The translations under genes and the position numbers were made by a program. Shown here one piece after another: positions 1 to 9,578 of a DNA stretch of 64,000 nt; position 1 is the stretch's first letter, and every line of letters begins with the position of its first letter. The notes under the pieces are model-generated. The model did no database searches. It was not told the DNA's origin and saw only the letters and a program-made list of their open reading frames with translations. Source of the DNA: an uncultured Clostridia bacterium. Its GTDB lineage: Bacteria; Bacillota; Clostridia; TANB77; CAG-508. The stretch lies in NCBI GenBank assembly GCA_934130435.1, contig CAKOYB010000006.1, positions 8,192-72,191 on the forward strand, given 5' to 3'.

Positions 1-1570
1 CTGCTGATTCTTCTTCAAATTCTATTGCTACTGTTAAAAATTCTTCAAGGTTTTGTATTCTTGTTTCTGCTTCGATTGTATTTTCCAGTTCAAGAGCCTT
101 TGTATATCCTGTTTTGTTTAAAGTTTCTTTAATTAATTCTGATATTTTTATTTCATCTTTTCTATTTATAAGGTATTCTATTTGTTCTACAAATTCTCTA
201 CTATTCAAGAACACTCTATTTAATCCGTAGTCTGCTGCATTTTTTATAATTTCATACATTGAATTATTTGTTTGATCTGCTAATTGCTGAATATTTTCTA
301 AACTTGTTTTTCCTATTCCTCTTTTAGGTTCATTTATTATTCTTTTTAAGCTTAAGTTATCTGCAGTATTAAAAATTAACCTTAAGTAAGCAATTATATC
401 TTTAATTTCTTTTCTTTCATAAAACTTTAAACCACCAATAATTTTATATGGAATATTTTCTCTTCTTAATATATCTTCTATTGCTCTTGATTGAGCATTC
501 ATTCTATATAAAATGCAAAAATCTGAATATTTAAAGTATTCTTCCCTTTTTAATCTATTAATTTGTTCAACTACATATGATGCTTCATCATACTCATTAT
601 CTCCACAAAATGCATTAGGTAGAACCCCATTTTCATTTTGAGTCCATAATTCTTTTTTATATTTAACACTATTATTTTTTATTACTGCATTAGCAGCTTT
701 TAGTATGTTTCCTGTACATCTATAATTTTGTTCGAGTTTAATTATTCTTGTTCCAGGAAAATCTTTTTCAAAATTTAAAATATTAGAAATATCTGCGCCT
801 CTAAAGCTATATATACCTTGGTCATTGTCTCCAACTACTGTAATATTTCCATTTTTAGCTGCCAACATAGTTACAAGTGTAAATTGTGCTTTATTAGTAT
901 CTTGATATTCGTCAACTAATACATATCTAAATTTACTACTATAATAGTCTAAAATATCCGGATTTTCTGATAATATATTAATTGTTAAATTTATTATATC
1001 ATCAAAGTCTACTGCATTGTTTTCTTTTAACTTTTTTTGATACATTTTATATACATCAGCTATTTTTTCTTTTCTATAATCTCCTGTTGCTCTTAATGCG
1101 TACTGCATTGGTTCTAACATTTCATTTTTTGCATTGCTAATTTCTGATAATACTGCTCTATCAGAAAATGTTTTTTCGTCAATATTTAATGCTTTAAGAC
1201 ACTCTTTTACTAATGTTCTTTGATCTGATGTATCAAATATTATAAATGTGTTATCATACCCTAGTCTATCAATAAATTTTCTAAGTATTTTCATACAGAT
1301 AGAGTGAAATGTGCCAATCCACATGTCATTTGAGGCACTTCCAACTAAGCCTTCTATTCTTTCTTTCATTTCTGATGCTGCTTTGTTTGTAAAAGTTATT
1401 GCCAAAATATTCCATGGCTTTATATTTTTTTCTTCCATTAAATAGGCTATCTTATGTGTTAGTACTTTTGTTTTTCCGCTTCCTGCTCCTGCAATTACTA
1501 AACATGGACCATCTGTATTTACGACAGCCTCGTATTGCTTGTCATTTAGTCCTTCTAATATATCTTTCAT
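1..1570 (-). CDS. pcrA: ATP-dependent DNA helicase PcrA/UvrD (3' end outside window)
   Basis: Superfamily 1A 3'-5' DNA helicase acting in excision repair and removal of replication obstacles. About 523 N-terminal residues are present; the C-terminus lies beyond the left edge. Visible motifs are Walker A GAGSGKT near residue 28, TFTNKAA (motif Ia), VDEYQDTN (Walker B), VVGDNDQGIYSFRGA (motif III region) and LEQNYRCTGNI (motif IV). The start is the ATG at 1570, the first Met of the conserved LNDKQYEAV beginning. thyX lies just upstream on the same strand, so they may share a transcript. No in-frame CGG codon occurs in the visible part. Confidence 0.95.
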   Translation of the reverse strand, partial: MKDILEGLNDKQYEAVVNTDGPCLVIAGAGSGKTKVLTHKIAYLMEEKNIKPWNILAITFTNKAASEMKERIEGLVGSASNDMWIGTFHSICMKILRKFIDRLGYDNTFIIFDTSDQRTLVKECLKALNIDEKTFSDRAVLSEISNAKNEMLEPMQYALRATGDYRKEKIADVYKMYQKKLKENNAVDFDDIINLTINILSENPDILDYYSSKFRYVLVDEYQDTNKAQFTLVTMLAAKNGNITVVGDNDQGIYSFRGADISNILNFEKDFPGTRIIKLEQNYRCTGNILKAANAVIKNNSVKYKKELWTQNENGVLPNAFCGDNEYDEASYVVEQINRLKREEYFKYSDFCILYRMNAQSRAIEDILRRENIPYKIIGGLKFYERKEIKDIIAYLRLIFNTADNLSLKRIINEPKRGIGKTSLENIQQLADQTNNSMYEIIKNAADYGLNRVFLNSREFVEQIEYLINRKDEIKISELIKETLNKTGYTKALELENTIEAETRIQNLEEFLTVAIEFEEESA

Positions 1571-1578
1571 TTGTACCT

Positions 1579-2244
1579 CTAATTTTCTTTTATTAATTTT
1601 GCATACCATTCTGGTTTAAACTCTTCATCATATTCTATTTCGTCAAATATAATTGGCATTTCTTCTTTAAAATATTTTAATAATGGTATCATAACTTGTC
1701 TTACCGCTGGATGAACATGGTTGTTACATCTTAATGAAAAAATATGTTTCCATTCTCTAATATTTGATGTCATTGTTACTTCTGCTGCTGTACTATGTGG
1801 AAGAATCTCTCTACACATATCTGTAGTTGCTCCTAAAGCTTTCATTTTCATATAATGTTTTTCCATTTCTTCCATAGCAGTTTTCCATTCATCATATATT
1901 TCTTTATCTTCAATATATACTGGATTCATAACACTAATTTGATTGCTATATTTATCTTTATCATAGCTGCAATATCTTGTTGATTCTATTGAGAAACTTG
2001 CATGTCTATGTCTTGTAATATCTTTATAAACTCCTATATCACAATATAATCTAACTGTTATTTTTTCGTGTTCTAGTACAGACTCATGTCCTCTTGTTAT
2101 GCAATTTTTAATTAAATTTTTGTAGCTATCATCTGTTATTTTTCCTTCTGAACGATAACAAGTTCTACAAGCTCTTTCAATATTTTTCATTATTTTTATT
2201 CCATCAAAATCTTCAACTTTTACCCATGGTTCAACTATTCTCAT
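1579..2244 (-). CDS. thyX: FAD-dependent thymidylate synthase ThyX
   Basis: Makes dTMP from dUMP with methylenetetrahydrofolate as carbon donor and FAD/NADPH as reductant. The 221-residue length fits the family. The signature RHRx7S is at residues 78-88 (RHRHASFSIES) and binds FAD and dUMP. The short gap to prfA upstream (14 nt) and to pcrA downstream suggests a co-transcribed block. The start follows an AGGAGA-type ribosome binding site. Confidence 0.95.
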   Translation of the reverse strand: MRIVEPWVKVEDFDGIKIMKNIERACRTCYRSEGKITDDSYKNLIKNCITRGHESVLEHEKITVRLYCDIGVYKDITRHRHASFSIESTRYCSYDKDKYSNQISVMNPVYIEDKEIYDEWKTAMEEMEKHYMKMKALGATTDMCREILPHSTAAEVTMTSNIREWKHIFSLRCNNHVHPAVRQVMIPLLKYFKEEMPIIFDEIEYDEEFKPEWYAKLIKEN

Positions 2245-2258
2245 ATTATTTCTCCTTA

Positions 2259-3317
2259 TTATTCTTCTCCTTTTAATCTGTCTGCTCTGTCTGCCGCAAT
2301 TAATGAATCAATCATTTCATCTAAGTCTCCGTTTAGGAAATTTTCCATTTGAAATATACTTAATCCAATTCTATGATCTGTAATTCTTCCTTGTGGATAA
2401 TTATATGTTCTAATTTTTTCACTTCTATCTCCACTTCCAACTTGAGATTTTCTTTCGTTTGCAAGTTTTGAATCTCTTTGTGCTTTTTCCTTTTCATATA
2501 GTCTAGATTTTAAAAGCCTCATTGCATATTCTCTGTTTTGAAGCTGTGATCTTTCAGTTTGACATTCTGCAACCATTCCTGTTGGAACATGTATTAGTCT
2601 TACTGCCGATGACGTTTTATTAACGTGCTGACCTCCTGCTCCTGAAGATCTAAATACTTCCATCTTTATGTCTGCTGGATTAATTTCTATTTCTACATCT
2701 TCTACAACTGGAAGTACCGCAACAGTTGCAGTAGAAGTATGAATTCTTCCACTACTTTCTGTATCTGGAACTCTTTGTACTCTATGAACTCCACTTTCAA
2801 ACTTTAGTCTACTATAAACTCCTTTTCCAGTTACCATAAATGATATTTCTTTGTAACCACCTAATCCTGTTTCGTTTTCATTAAGAACTTCTATTTTCCA
2901 ATGCTTTCTTTCTGCATACATTGTGTACATTCTGTAAAGAGTTCCTGCAAATAATGCTGCTTCTTCTCCTCCTGCTCCAGCTCTAATTTCGCAAATAATG
3001 TTTTTGTCATCATCCGGATCCTTTGGTATTAAAGCAATTTTTAGTTCTTCCTCTAGCTTAGGTAATTTTTCTTTTGCCTCTAAGTACTCCATTTCTGCAA
3101 GTTCTTTTAGTTCTTTATCCTCTAACATCGCCTTTGCTTCTTCTAGGTCACTACTTACTTTTTTGTATTCTCTATATTTTTCAACTATAGGAGTCATATC
3201 TGAATGTTCTTTCATAAGTTTTTGCCATTCAGATGTTCTAGCAATTACTTCTGGATCACTAATTTGTTTTGTTAACTCAATATATCTTTTCTCGACATCT
3301 TCTAATTTTTGAAACAT
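2259..3317 (-). CDS. prfA: peptide chain release factor 1
   Basis: Class I release factor that reads UAA and UAG and triggers peptidyl-tRNA hydrolysis. GGQ is at residues 228-230 (SSGAGGQHVN) and the stop-reading P-x-T element is PDT at 184-186, which identifies RF1 rather than RF2. The 352-residue length is typical. It needs no frameshift of its own, unlike many prfB genes. The presence of normal RF1 fits the many UAG and UAA stops in the window. Confidence 0.96.
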   Translation of the reverse strand: MFQKLEDVEKRYIELTKQISDPEVIARTSEWQKLMKEHSDMTPIVEKYREYKKVSSDLEEAKAMLEDKELKELAEMEYLEAKEKLPKLEEELKIALIPKDPDDDKNIICEIRAGAGGEEAALFAGTLYRMYTMYAERKHWKIEVLNENETGLGGYKEISFMVTGKGVYSRLKFESGVHRVQRVPDTESSGRIHTSTATVAVLPVVEDVEIEINPADIKMEVFRSSGAGGQHVNKTSSAVRLIHVPTGMVAECQTERSQLQNREYAMRLLKSRLYEKEKAQRDSKLANERKSQVGSGDRSEKIRTYNYPQGRITDHRIGLSIFQMENFLNGDLDEMIDSLIAADRADRLKGEE

Positions 3318-3401
3318 ATTTCCTCCAATTTAATTATTTTTTGTATTATATAATATGTAATTCTTTTTTTCAATATTTTTGTACTTGGCTTATAAATTTA
3401 T

Positions 3402-4541
3402 TTATACAAATTCTTCCCAAGCTAGGTTTGCTAAGTCTAGCCCCTTTAAAGTAAGCTTAATTCTATCTCCATCTATTTCTATAATCTCTTCGTTTACAAG
3501 TTTATTTAATTCTTTCTTAAATAAAAATATAGGATTTTTACAAAATTTATTTTTAAATTTTTTTATGCTTACTCCGTTTATCTTTCTTAGTCCTAATAGC
3601 ATGTATTCTTTTTCCTTATCAATAGTATTTTGTACTTCATGTATTATTTTGTTTTCTTGGTATTTTTGATCTTTTATATTTTCTATATATCTTTCAAGTT
3701 CGTTTATGTTTGAGTATCTTGCTCCATTTTCATAAGAATGAGCAGCTATACCAACCCCAATATACTCGTTCTGATTCCAGCAATCCAAATTGTGTTTTGA
3801 CTCATATCCCTCTTTTGAAAAATTTGATATTTCGTAATGTATATATCCTTTACTTTCAAGTTTATCTTTTACATACCAATACATTTGTCTTTCTTTTTCT
3901 TCACTAGGAATTTTAACTTCGTTATTCATATATTTTTTATATAGTTTAGTTCCTTCTTCCAGAATTAATGAATATACACTTATATGCTCTGGATTAATTT
4001 TGGTTATTCTATCTATACTTTTTTCTACATCTTTAATACTCTGATTTGGTAAGCCAATTATTAGATCTACATTAATGTTATTAAATCCAACTTCTCGTGC
4101 ATTATTATATATTTCACAAAATTGCTCGTATGTATGTATTCTTCCAATACTTTTTAATAATTCATTGTTAGTTTCTTGTAGTCCAATGCTTAGTCTATTT
4201 ACTCCTGCAGTATAATACTTTTGTAATGTATCTTTATTAATTGTACCTGGGTTAATCTCTATAGTGATTTCTTTTAAATTCTTTTGATTTAGTCTTATTG
4301 AATTTAGTATTTCTATTATATATTCGCTATCTATTGCTGAAGGGGTTCCTCCTCCAATATAAACTGTAGTTAGTTTATTTTTATTATTCAGATTAACTAT
4401 ATTTATTTCTTTTTTTAATGCTTCAATATATTCTTTTATATATCTATTTTTATTATCAAAAGATACAAAGTCGCAATAGTCGCATTTTCTTTTGCAGAAT
4501 GGTATATGTACATATAATCCTTTTTCTTGGTTTAGTGGCAT
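3402..4541 (-). CDS. hemW: radical SAM heme chaperone HemW (coproporphyrinogen III oxidase-like)
   Basis: Radical SAM protein of the HemW/HemN family. The 4Fe-4S site is CKRKCDYC at residues 16-23 (CxxxCxxC) and YIGGGTPS follows near residue 63. The HemW-type spacing, and the absence of other heme synthesis genes nearby, favour the heme-chaperone assignment over true HemN. The ATG at 4541 lies inside the extended 3' end of the upstream gene, a 10-nt overlap that appears only if that gene is read through its CGGA site. This supports translational coupling. Confidence 0.9.
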   Translation of the reverse strand: MPLNQEKGLYVHIPFCKRKCDYCDFVSFDNKNRYIKEYIEALKKEINIVNLNNKNKLTTVYIGGGTPSAIDSEYIIEILNSIRLNQKNLKEITIEINPGTINKDTLQKYYTAGVNRLSIGLQETNNELLKSIGRIHTYEQFCEIYNNAREVGFNNINVDLIIGLPNQSIKDVEKSIDRITKINPEHISVYSLILEEGTKLYKKYMNNEVKIPSEEKERQMYWYVKDKLESKGYIHYEISNFSKEGYESKHNLDCWNQNEYIGVGIAAHSYENGARYSNINELERYIENIKDQKYQENKIIHEVQNTIDKEKEYMLLGLRKINGVSIKKFKNKFCKNPIFLFKKELNKLVNEEIIEIDGDRIKLTLKGLDLANLAWEEFV

Positions 4542-6992
4542 AATTCATCATCTTCCAATATTTGATCTAATTTTTCGTCTGAAGCCAGTTCATAAATGAC
4601 CTTTTTTCTTCCCTCAATTGTATTAAAATCTTTTGCTGTATACCCAAGCCTTACTAGTAGATTTTGCATTTCTATAAGTCCAAGTCCGTTCAGGAATCCT
4701 GCTCTCTCCCTTGGTTTAAGTTTTTTTATTTCTGTTATTAATTCTCTATTTACCCCTCCGTATCATAATTCCAGTTCTGATATAATTATCCGTATCATTT
4801 TCTTTTGTTTGTAGCCTTGTTTTTCCATCTATATATGTATATGCTTTCAAATCGTTTCCAATAATGCTACTATTATTATCTCCAACATGTAACTCTATCG
4901 TTTTATATCCTGGTATATCCATTGCTATTCCTAGTCCTCTTGTATCATAAATTTTTCCAATTGATATATCACTTCTGTTTTTTGCTTTTTTTATAACTCT
5001 TTTTATTAATTTGTTTTTTTCACTATACATCAAATTTCTTTTTCTTTTCAACATATTAATTTTAGATTTTTGTGGTTTTTTTCGTAACTCTTCTTTTTTT
5101 ATTTGGCTATCGTATAGGTGAGCTAATTTGTTACAAAGTGCTGCTGTTTTCATTTCTTTATAAATTTTGTCTTCTTCTTTTCTAAATAACCTTTTTTCCA
5201 ATTCATCGTCATCTTGTGGAAGTTTTGGTTTCATACTAATAATTCTTCCATTTATTTTAACCTTTGTATTTCCCTCGTCATTATAAAAAGCTCTTGCTTT
5301 TGGGTTATCTTTTAAATATTGATGTAAAAGCTGTTTGTATATAATCTCAATATTTCTTTTTGGTTCTTCTATATACCTATCGATTTCAAATGCGATTTCT
5401 TCTATTCTACCGCTCTCCCCTGAGGATTTATTTGCCGCTGAAGAAGCAATAACATTTTTTATATCTTCAATACCACCTAGAACATTTTTTATTAGATCTG
5501 ATAGTATTTCTCTTTTACCATCTAAGATTATCTCTTTACCTTCAATAATAAAATAGTTAGAATGCATTGCTCTTATTATTTCTACTATTCTCTCTTTTTC
5601 TCCTTCTGTATATGTTTTTTTATGAAAATTTTTAAACATACCATAACTTCTATACTCATTTGGGTCATCCGTAAAATCATCTTGTAAAAATTCTTTTACT
5701 TTTTCTTGTAAGGTCGCTGTTCTTGTGTCATATGGTAATACCTTAAACTCCCTACTTATTTCTTCTTGTTCATTATGAGTTATAAGAATTGATGAATCTG
5801 GAATTTCAAATTCTGTTAATACCATTGTTCCATCATTATTTATCCTTGCAATATTTTCTAAGTCAATCTCACTTAGTTTAACAAGTAATGCTCTTTTTTC
5901 ACCATCTATGCAATAATTTGAATTAATTGCACCAGTTAATGTATCCGATTTATAAACTGTATCAATTTCAGTGTCATCAGTTTTAATACTTATTTTTTTT
6001 AAATAATTAAACAGCTCACTTTTCGTCATAATATTTTCTGGTATTGGAATAACCATATATGATGTTTCTTCTTGGTCAAGATCGTTTAATGCTTCTTCTC
6101 TCGTTATTTGTAGTTCATCAAGTGATTGAATTTCATTTACTTTATGTTTCTCTTCTTCAATTCTTTTCTTCTTTTCTCTGTATTTTTGTTCAAATCTTTT
6201 TAATTTTTCTATTTCTAATTGTTTACTCTTCTTTTTTTCTCTTACTCTTTTATCAATGGTTCCTATCTGACCTTTGGATTCTTCAATAAAATCTAGTTTT
6301 TGCTGTAATTCACTTTGACAGTTTTGTAATGTATTTATATTTAGCATTTTAGGTAACCATGTTTCGCTTTTCTTTATCCAGTCTAGTTCCTCACGAGCAT
6401 TTCTAGCCATACTTTTTTTAACTTGATATTCTTTTAATTCTTTATAATACTCTTCAATTATATCGAAATTTACATCAGGTACAGTTTCTTCAATTATCTT
6501 TCTTGATACTATGGCACCTCTTATCCCTTCTAAAGAAGTATCAAGTTTTCGTCCTCCAGTCGTCACCATCATTTTCTTTGATATTTTGTTTATTTCAATT
6601 CTTACTTTCTCTTTTCGTTTTATTACATTTTCACGTTCATTTCTTTCTTGTTCCTCAAATTCTTTGCTTTTATGTTCCAGTGCTTGTTTATATTCCTCCA
6701 ATGTACATTCAAAATACCTATCTTTATTCATTTCTCGTATTATTGATATTAAGTGCTGATTAACCATTTCCAAATCTTTTTTTATTTTTTTGCTATCGCC
6801 AAACTCTTTCTTTATCTTTTTAACTTCAGAAAGAATTTGTTCTTTAATTTTTAAGTACTCTTTTATTACATAATCTAAGACGTCTATTTGTCGTTCATAC
6901 TCTTTTTTTAATTCTGTCAATTCATTTAATTCATTTTCGAGTTGTTCTATTTTATTTTTCTTTATGATTTGTATTAGTTTCTTATTATTCAC
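4532..6992 (-). CDS. large coiled-coil protein of unknown function, needs +1 recoding at CGGA
   Basis: I do not recognise the family. Without recoding the frame stops after 748 residues (4746). At ATA-CGGA-GGG (4757-4760) a +1 shift opens 70 more codons, giving about 819 residues and ending at 4532, overlapping hemW by 10 nt. Residues about 10-290 are highly charged and predicted coiled coil (many E/K heptads). The rest is mixed and charged, with no signal peptide or membrane segment. The tail (for example FLNGLGLIEMQNLLVRLGY) has no ATG at its beginning, so it is not an independent gene with a normal start. The total length is 3n+1, as a single +1 event requires. It lies 3 nt downstream of whiA in the same operon. 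Confidence 0.7.
4757..4760 (-). other. CGGA +1 recoding site (host coiled-coil gene)
   Basis: Context ATG ATA CGGA GGG GTA. In frame 0, CGG AGG GGT AAA TAG stops at once. In +1, GGA GGG GTA AAT continues for 70 codons to the hemW start. Confidence 0.75.
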
Positions 6993-6995
6993 GCT

Positions 6996-7637
6996 TTACT
7001 CCTTTAAATTATTAGCTATCTCCTGAATTCTTTTCATTCTATGATTTACGCCTGATTTTCCTATAGGTTTTTTTAACATTTTTCCAATTTCTATAAGTGA
7101 TAGTTCTGGATTATCTAATCTTATTTGTGCAACTTCTTTTAAGTTTTCTGGTAGGTTATGAAATGCTCCTTTTTCCTTTATTAGTTGTATATTTTCTATT
7201 TGATTGACTGATGCATTAATAGTTTTATTTAAATTTGCTGTTTCACAATTTACTAATCTATTAATATCGTTTCTTTTTTCTTTTATTACTCTTATTTCTT
7301 CAAACTTTATAACTGCTTTTTGTGCTCCTATTAATGCCAAAAATTCTGATATTTCTTCTCCATCTTTTATATATAACATATAATCCTTATCTTTTTTTAT
7401 TAATCTAGCTGTTATCCCAAAATTTTGAAGTATACTTATAATCTCTTCTGCTTTTTTTCTTTTTTTATATAATATTTGGAGATGATATTTTTTATTTGGA
7501 TCGCTAACTGAGCCTGATCTTATAAAGTCCTCTCTTATAGATAGTCTTGCAATTTGCTCATCTTGTTTCATATTACTATTAATATTCCACATCTTTAGAG
7601 TTTTTAGTTCTTCTTTTATTTCACTTGAAAATGACAT
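6996..7637 (-). CDS. whiA: WhiA-type DNA-binding regulator, short form
   Basis: WhiA proteins bind DNA through a C-terminal helix-turn-helix and affect cell division or sporulation in Gram-positives. The C-terminal signature RLVNCETANLNKTINAS and the HTH end (SLIEIGKMLKKPIGKSGVNHRM) are clear. The protein has 213 residues, against about 310 for usual WhiA. The missing part falls in the N-terminal LAGLIDADG-like domain, of which only a reduced region (residues about 20-110) remains. The start ATG is 1 nt from the stop of the flavin reductase gene upstream. Confidence 0.85.
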   Translation of the reverse strand: MSFSSEIKEELKTLKMWNINSNMKQDEQIARLSIREDFIRSGSVSDPNKKYHLQILYKKRKKAEEIISILQNFGITARLIKKDKDYMLYIKDGEEISEFLALIGAQKAVIKFEEIRVIKEKRNDINRLVNCETANLNKTINASVNQIENIQLIKEKGAFHNLPENLKEVAQIRLDNPELSLIEIGKMLKKPIGKSGVNHRMKRIQEIANNLKE

Positions 7638-8213
7638 CTATTTTCTCCTATTTTTCTTTTTTCTTACTGAGTATCCAAAGCTTCCAACCTTTTTTCCTAA
7701 TGTATAATATCCTCCATTTGCATATGATATTAGCTTACATTTAGAAATATCAAATGCTCCTTTTTCGTTTATGTACTTTTCGTCAGCATTTATTGCAACA
7801 ACATCTGCTATAAACATATCATGAGTCCCCATCTTTTTTATTTCTTTAACCTTGCATTCTATAGAAACTGGAGATTCTTTTATCATTGGACACTTTACAA
7901 TACTTGCTTTTTCTTTTGTTAAATTCATTTTTTTGAATTTATCTTCTTTTATTCCAGATTTAACTCCGCACCAATCTGTCGCATATGCTAGTTGCTCTGT
8001 TGTTAAGTTTATAACAAACTCTCTATTTTTCTTTATAATTTCATATGAATACCTCTCTGGTCTTATAGAAACATATACCATTGGTGGATTTGTATTTATA
8101 ATGCCTGTCCAAGCAACTGTTATTATATTTGATTTTTCCATGTTTCCACAAGATACCATGACTGCTGGTATAGGATATTCAAATGCTCCTGGCTTCCATG
8201 TTACTTTACTCAT
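7638..8213 (-). CDS. flavin reductase / flavoredoxin family protein
   Basis: FMN-binding split-barrel protein of the flavoredoxin type, 191 residues. The conserved start region (WKPGAFEYPIPAVMVSCG) and the NPPMVYVSIRPERYSYEII segment are typical of cytosolic flavin reductases that bind FMN and pass electrons from NAD(P)H. The physiological partner is not evident from the neighbours. It overlaps the upstream DUF5662 gene by 8 nt, indicating one transcript down to whiA and hemW. Confidence 0.85.
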   Translation of the reverse strand: MSKVTWKPGAFEYPIPAVMVSCGNMEKSNIITVAWTGIINTNPPMVYVSIRPERYSYEIIKKNREFVINLTTEQLAYATDWCGVKSGIKEDKFKKMNLTKEKASIVKCPMIKESPVSIECKVKEIKKMGTHDMFIADVVAINADEKYINEKGAFDISKCKLISYANGGYYTLGKKVGSFGYSVRKKKNRRK

Positions 8214-8610
8214 AATTTTCCTTACTTTCTGTTTTGTGATCTAATTTAAATTCCTTTAAAATTGGTAATATTTCTTTTTCTAAATTTGGATAAAACTTAT
8301 AAAGTGTATCATACGCATTTAATTGTTTATCTGGCTTTGTATATCTTGCACATTCCCAATCTATTATCATTTCTATGTAGTCATTTCTTTTCTTTTTTAT
8401 ACTATTATCATGATGTCTAGCTGTTTCTCTATGAAACTTCTTTACTTTACTATGCTCTAAAAAATTATATAAAATCACTTTATCTAAATCATGAATTAGA
8501 CTTCTCCAAGTATTTTTACCTAATATTTCTTTTTCTATCCTTCTAAATGCCTTTCTATGTGCCTTAGTGTATTTTATTGCTTCTAAGTTTTCTTTTCTAT
8601 GTTTAAACAT
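8206..8610 (-). CDS. DUF5662-like small protein
   Basis: A 134-residue soluble protein with HD-like clusters of His and Asp: H19, the LIHDLDKV element, RHHDNS, and DWECAR. These resemble DUF5662 proteins, for which no function is established. The length agrees with that family. It starts 13 nt downstream of the ArsP-type transporter gene and overlaps the flavin reductase start. Confidence 0.6.
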   Translation of the reverse strand: MFKHRKENLEAIKYTKAHRKAFRRIEKEILGKNTWRSLIHDLDKVILYNFLEHSKVKKFHRETARHHDNSIKKKRNDYIEMIIDWECARYTKPDKQLNAYDTLYKFYPNLEKEILPILKEFKLDHKTESKENYE

Positions 8611-8623
8611 TTTTTACCTCATT

Positions 8624-9460
8624 TTATATAATCAAATCAACTATAATTCCAGATACTACACCTATTATAATTAATAATAAAACAATTTTTAAATTCTCTT
8701 TCTTGTCTTTATTAAGTCTAAATAGAACTAATAATCCAATTCCTGAATTAGCTAAAAGTCCTGCTAACATTGATCCCATTGATATTATATTATCTAAGTA
8801 TAATGTTGTTAGTATTACTGATGATGCACAATTTGGTATTAATCCAACAAAAGTTGAAATTAATGGTCCAATAACAGGAATATTTAATATTAAATGTACT
8901 ATTGATTCTTCTCCAATGAAATATATTATAATGTTTAAAACAAGTGTAATTACAAAAATATAAATAAATATATGTAAAGTATGATGTATAGCAGATTTTA
9001 GTACCCCTTCATTTTCGCAATTGCAATCATCATCTTTGCAAATTTCATGAATATTATTTTCTTTGCTTTTATTCTTTCTTATTATATCAATTATAATTCC
9101 ACTTATAATTCCTATTGATGCCTTTAGTGCCAGTATGTTTAGTATTATTCCTATAGGTGCTGATTTTGATATTAATATTGGTAACATTTCATCTGAAGTT
9201 GATAAAAATATTGCCAAAAGCGTTCCTAATGAAATTATTCCTGCTGAATACAAACTTGATGCTGCTGCTGAAAATCCACATTGTGGGACTATTCCTAAAA
9301 TTGCTCCTAGTACTGGTCCAAACTTTCCTGATTTTTTTATAATTTCTTCAGTTTTAGAACTTGCTTTTTTTTCTATTAATTCAAGTAATATATATGTTAA
9401 AAACAAAAATGGCAATAGTTTTAATCCATCTATTAATGTGTCTAAAATAATGTCTAGCAT
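8624..9460 (-). CDS. putative heavy-metal/arsenic permease (ArsP_2-like)
   Basis: Polytopic membrane protein, 278 residues, with about eight hydrophobic segments in two similar halves: GPVLGAILGIVPQCGFSAAAS and GPLISTFVGLIPNCASSVILT. This pattern is typical of the ArsP_2 family annotated as putative metal or arsenic exporter. A Cys/Asp-rich cytosolic loop (CKDDDCNCEN, residues about 141-150) sits between the halves and could bind metal. It lies directly downstream of the cad genes but behind a hairpin (9531-9567), so co-expression may be partial. The substrate is not determined by the sequence. Confidence 0.75.
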   Translation of the reverse strand: MLDIILDTLIDGLKLLPFLFLTYILLELIEKKASSKTEEIIKKSGKFGPVLGAILGIVPQCGFSAAASSLYSAGIISLGTLLAIFLSTSDEMLPILISKSAPIGIILNILALKASIGIISGIIIDIIRKNKSKENNIHEICKDDDCNCENEGVLKSAIHHTLHIFIYIFVITLVLNIIIYFIGEESIVHLILNIPVIGPLISTFVGLIPNCASSVILTTLYLDNIISMGSMLAGLLANSGIGLLVLFRLNKDKKENLKIVLLLIIIGVVSGIIVDLII

Positions 9461-9530
9461 ATTTCACCTCATATTAAAAAACTATTTGGCATTTTTATAT
9501 TAAATTCAAATTGTTTCAATTTCTTTATAG

Positions 9531-9567
9531 CATAAAAGATGCCATAACTATTATAGCATCTTTTATG
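9531..9567 (-). terminator. terminator-like hairpin after cadA
   Basis: Perfect 12-bp stem CATAAAAGATGC/GCATCTTTTATG with a 13-nt loop, between the cadA stop (9579) and the permease start (9460). The U-rich part is inside the distal arm, so it may be leaky. Confidence 0.6.
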
Positions 9568-9578
9568 TTTATTATCTA

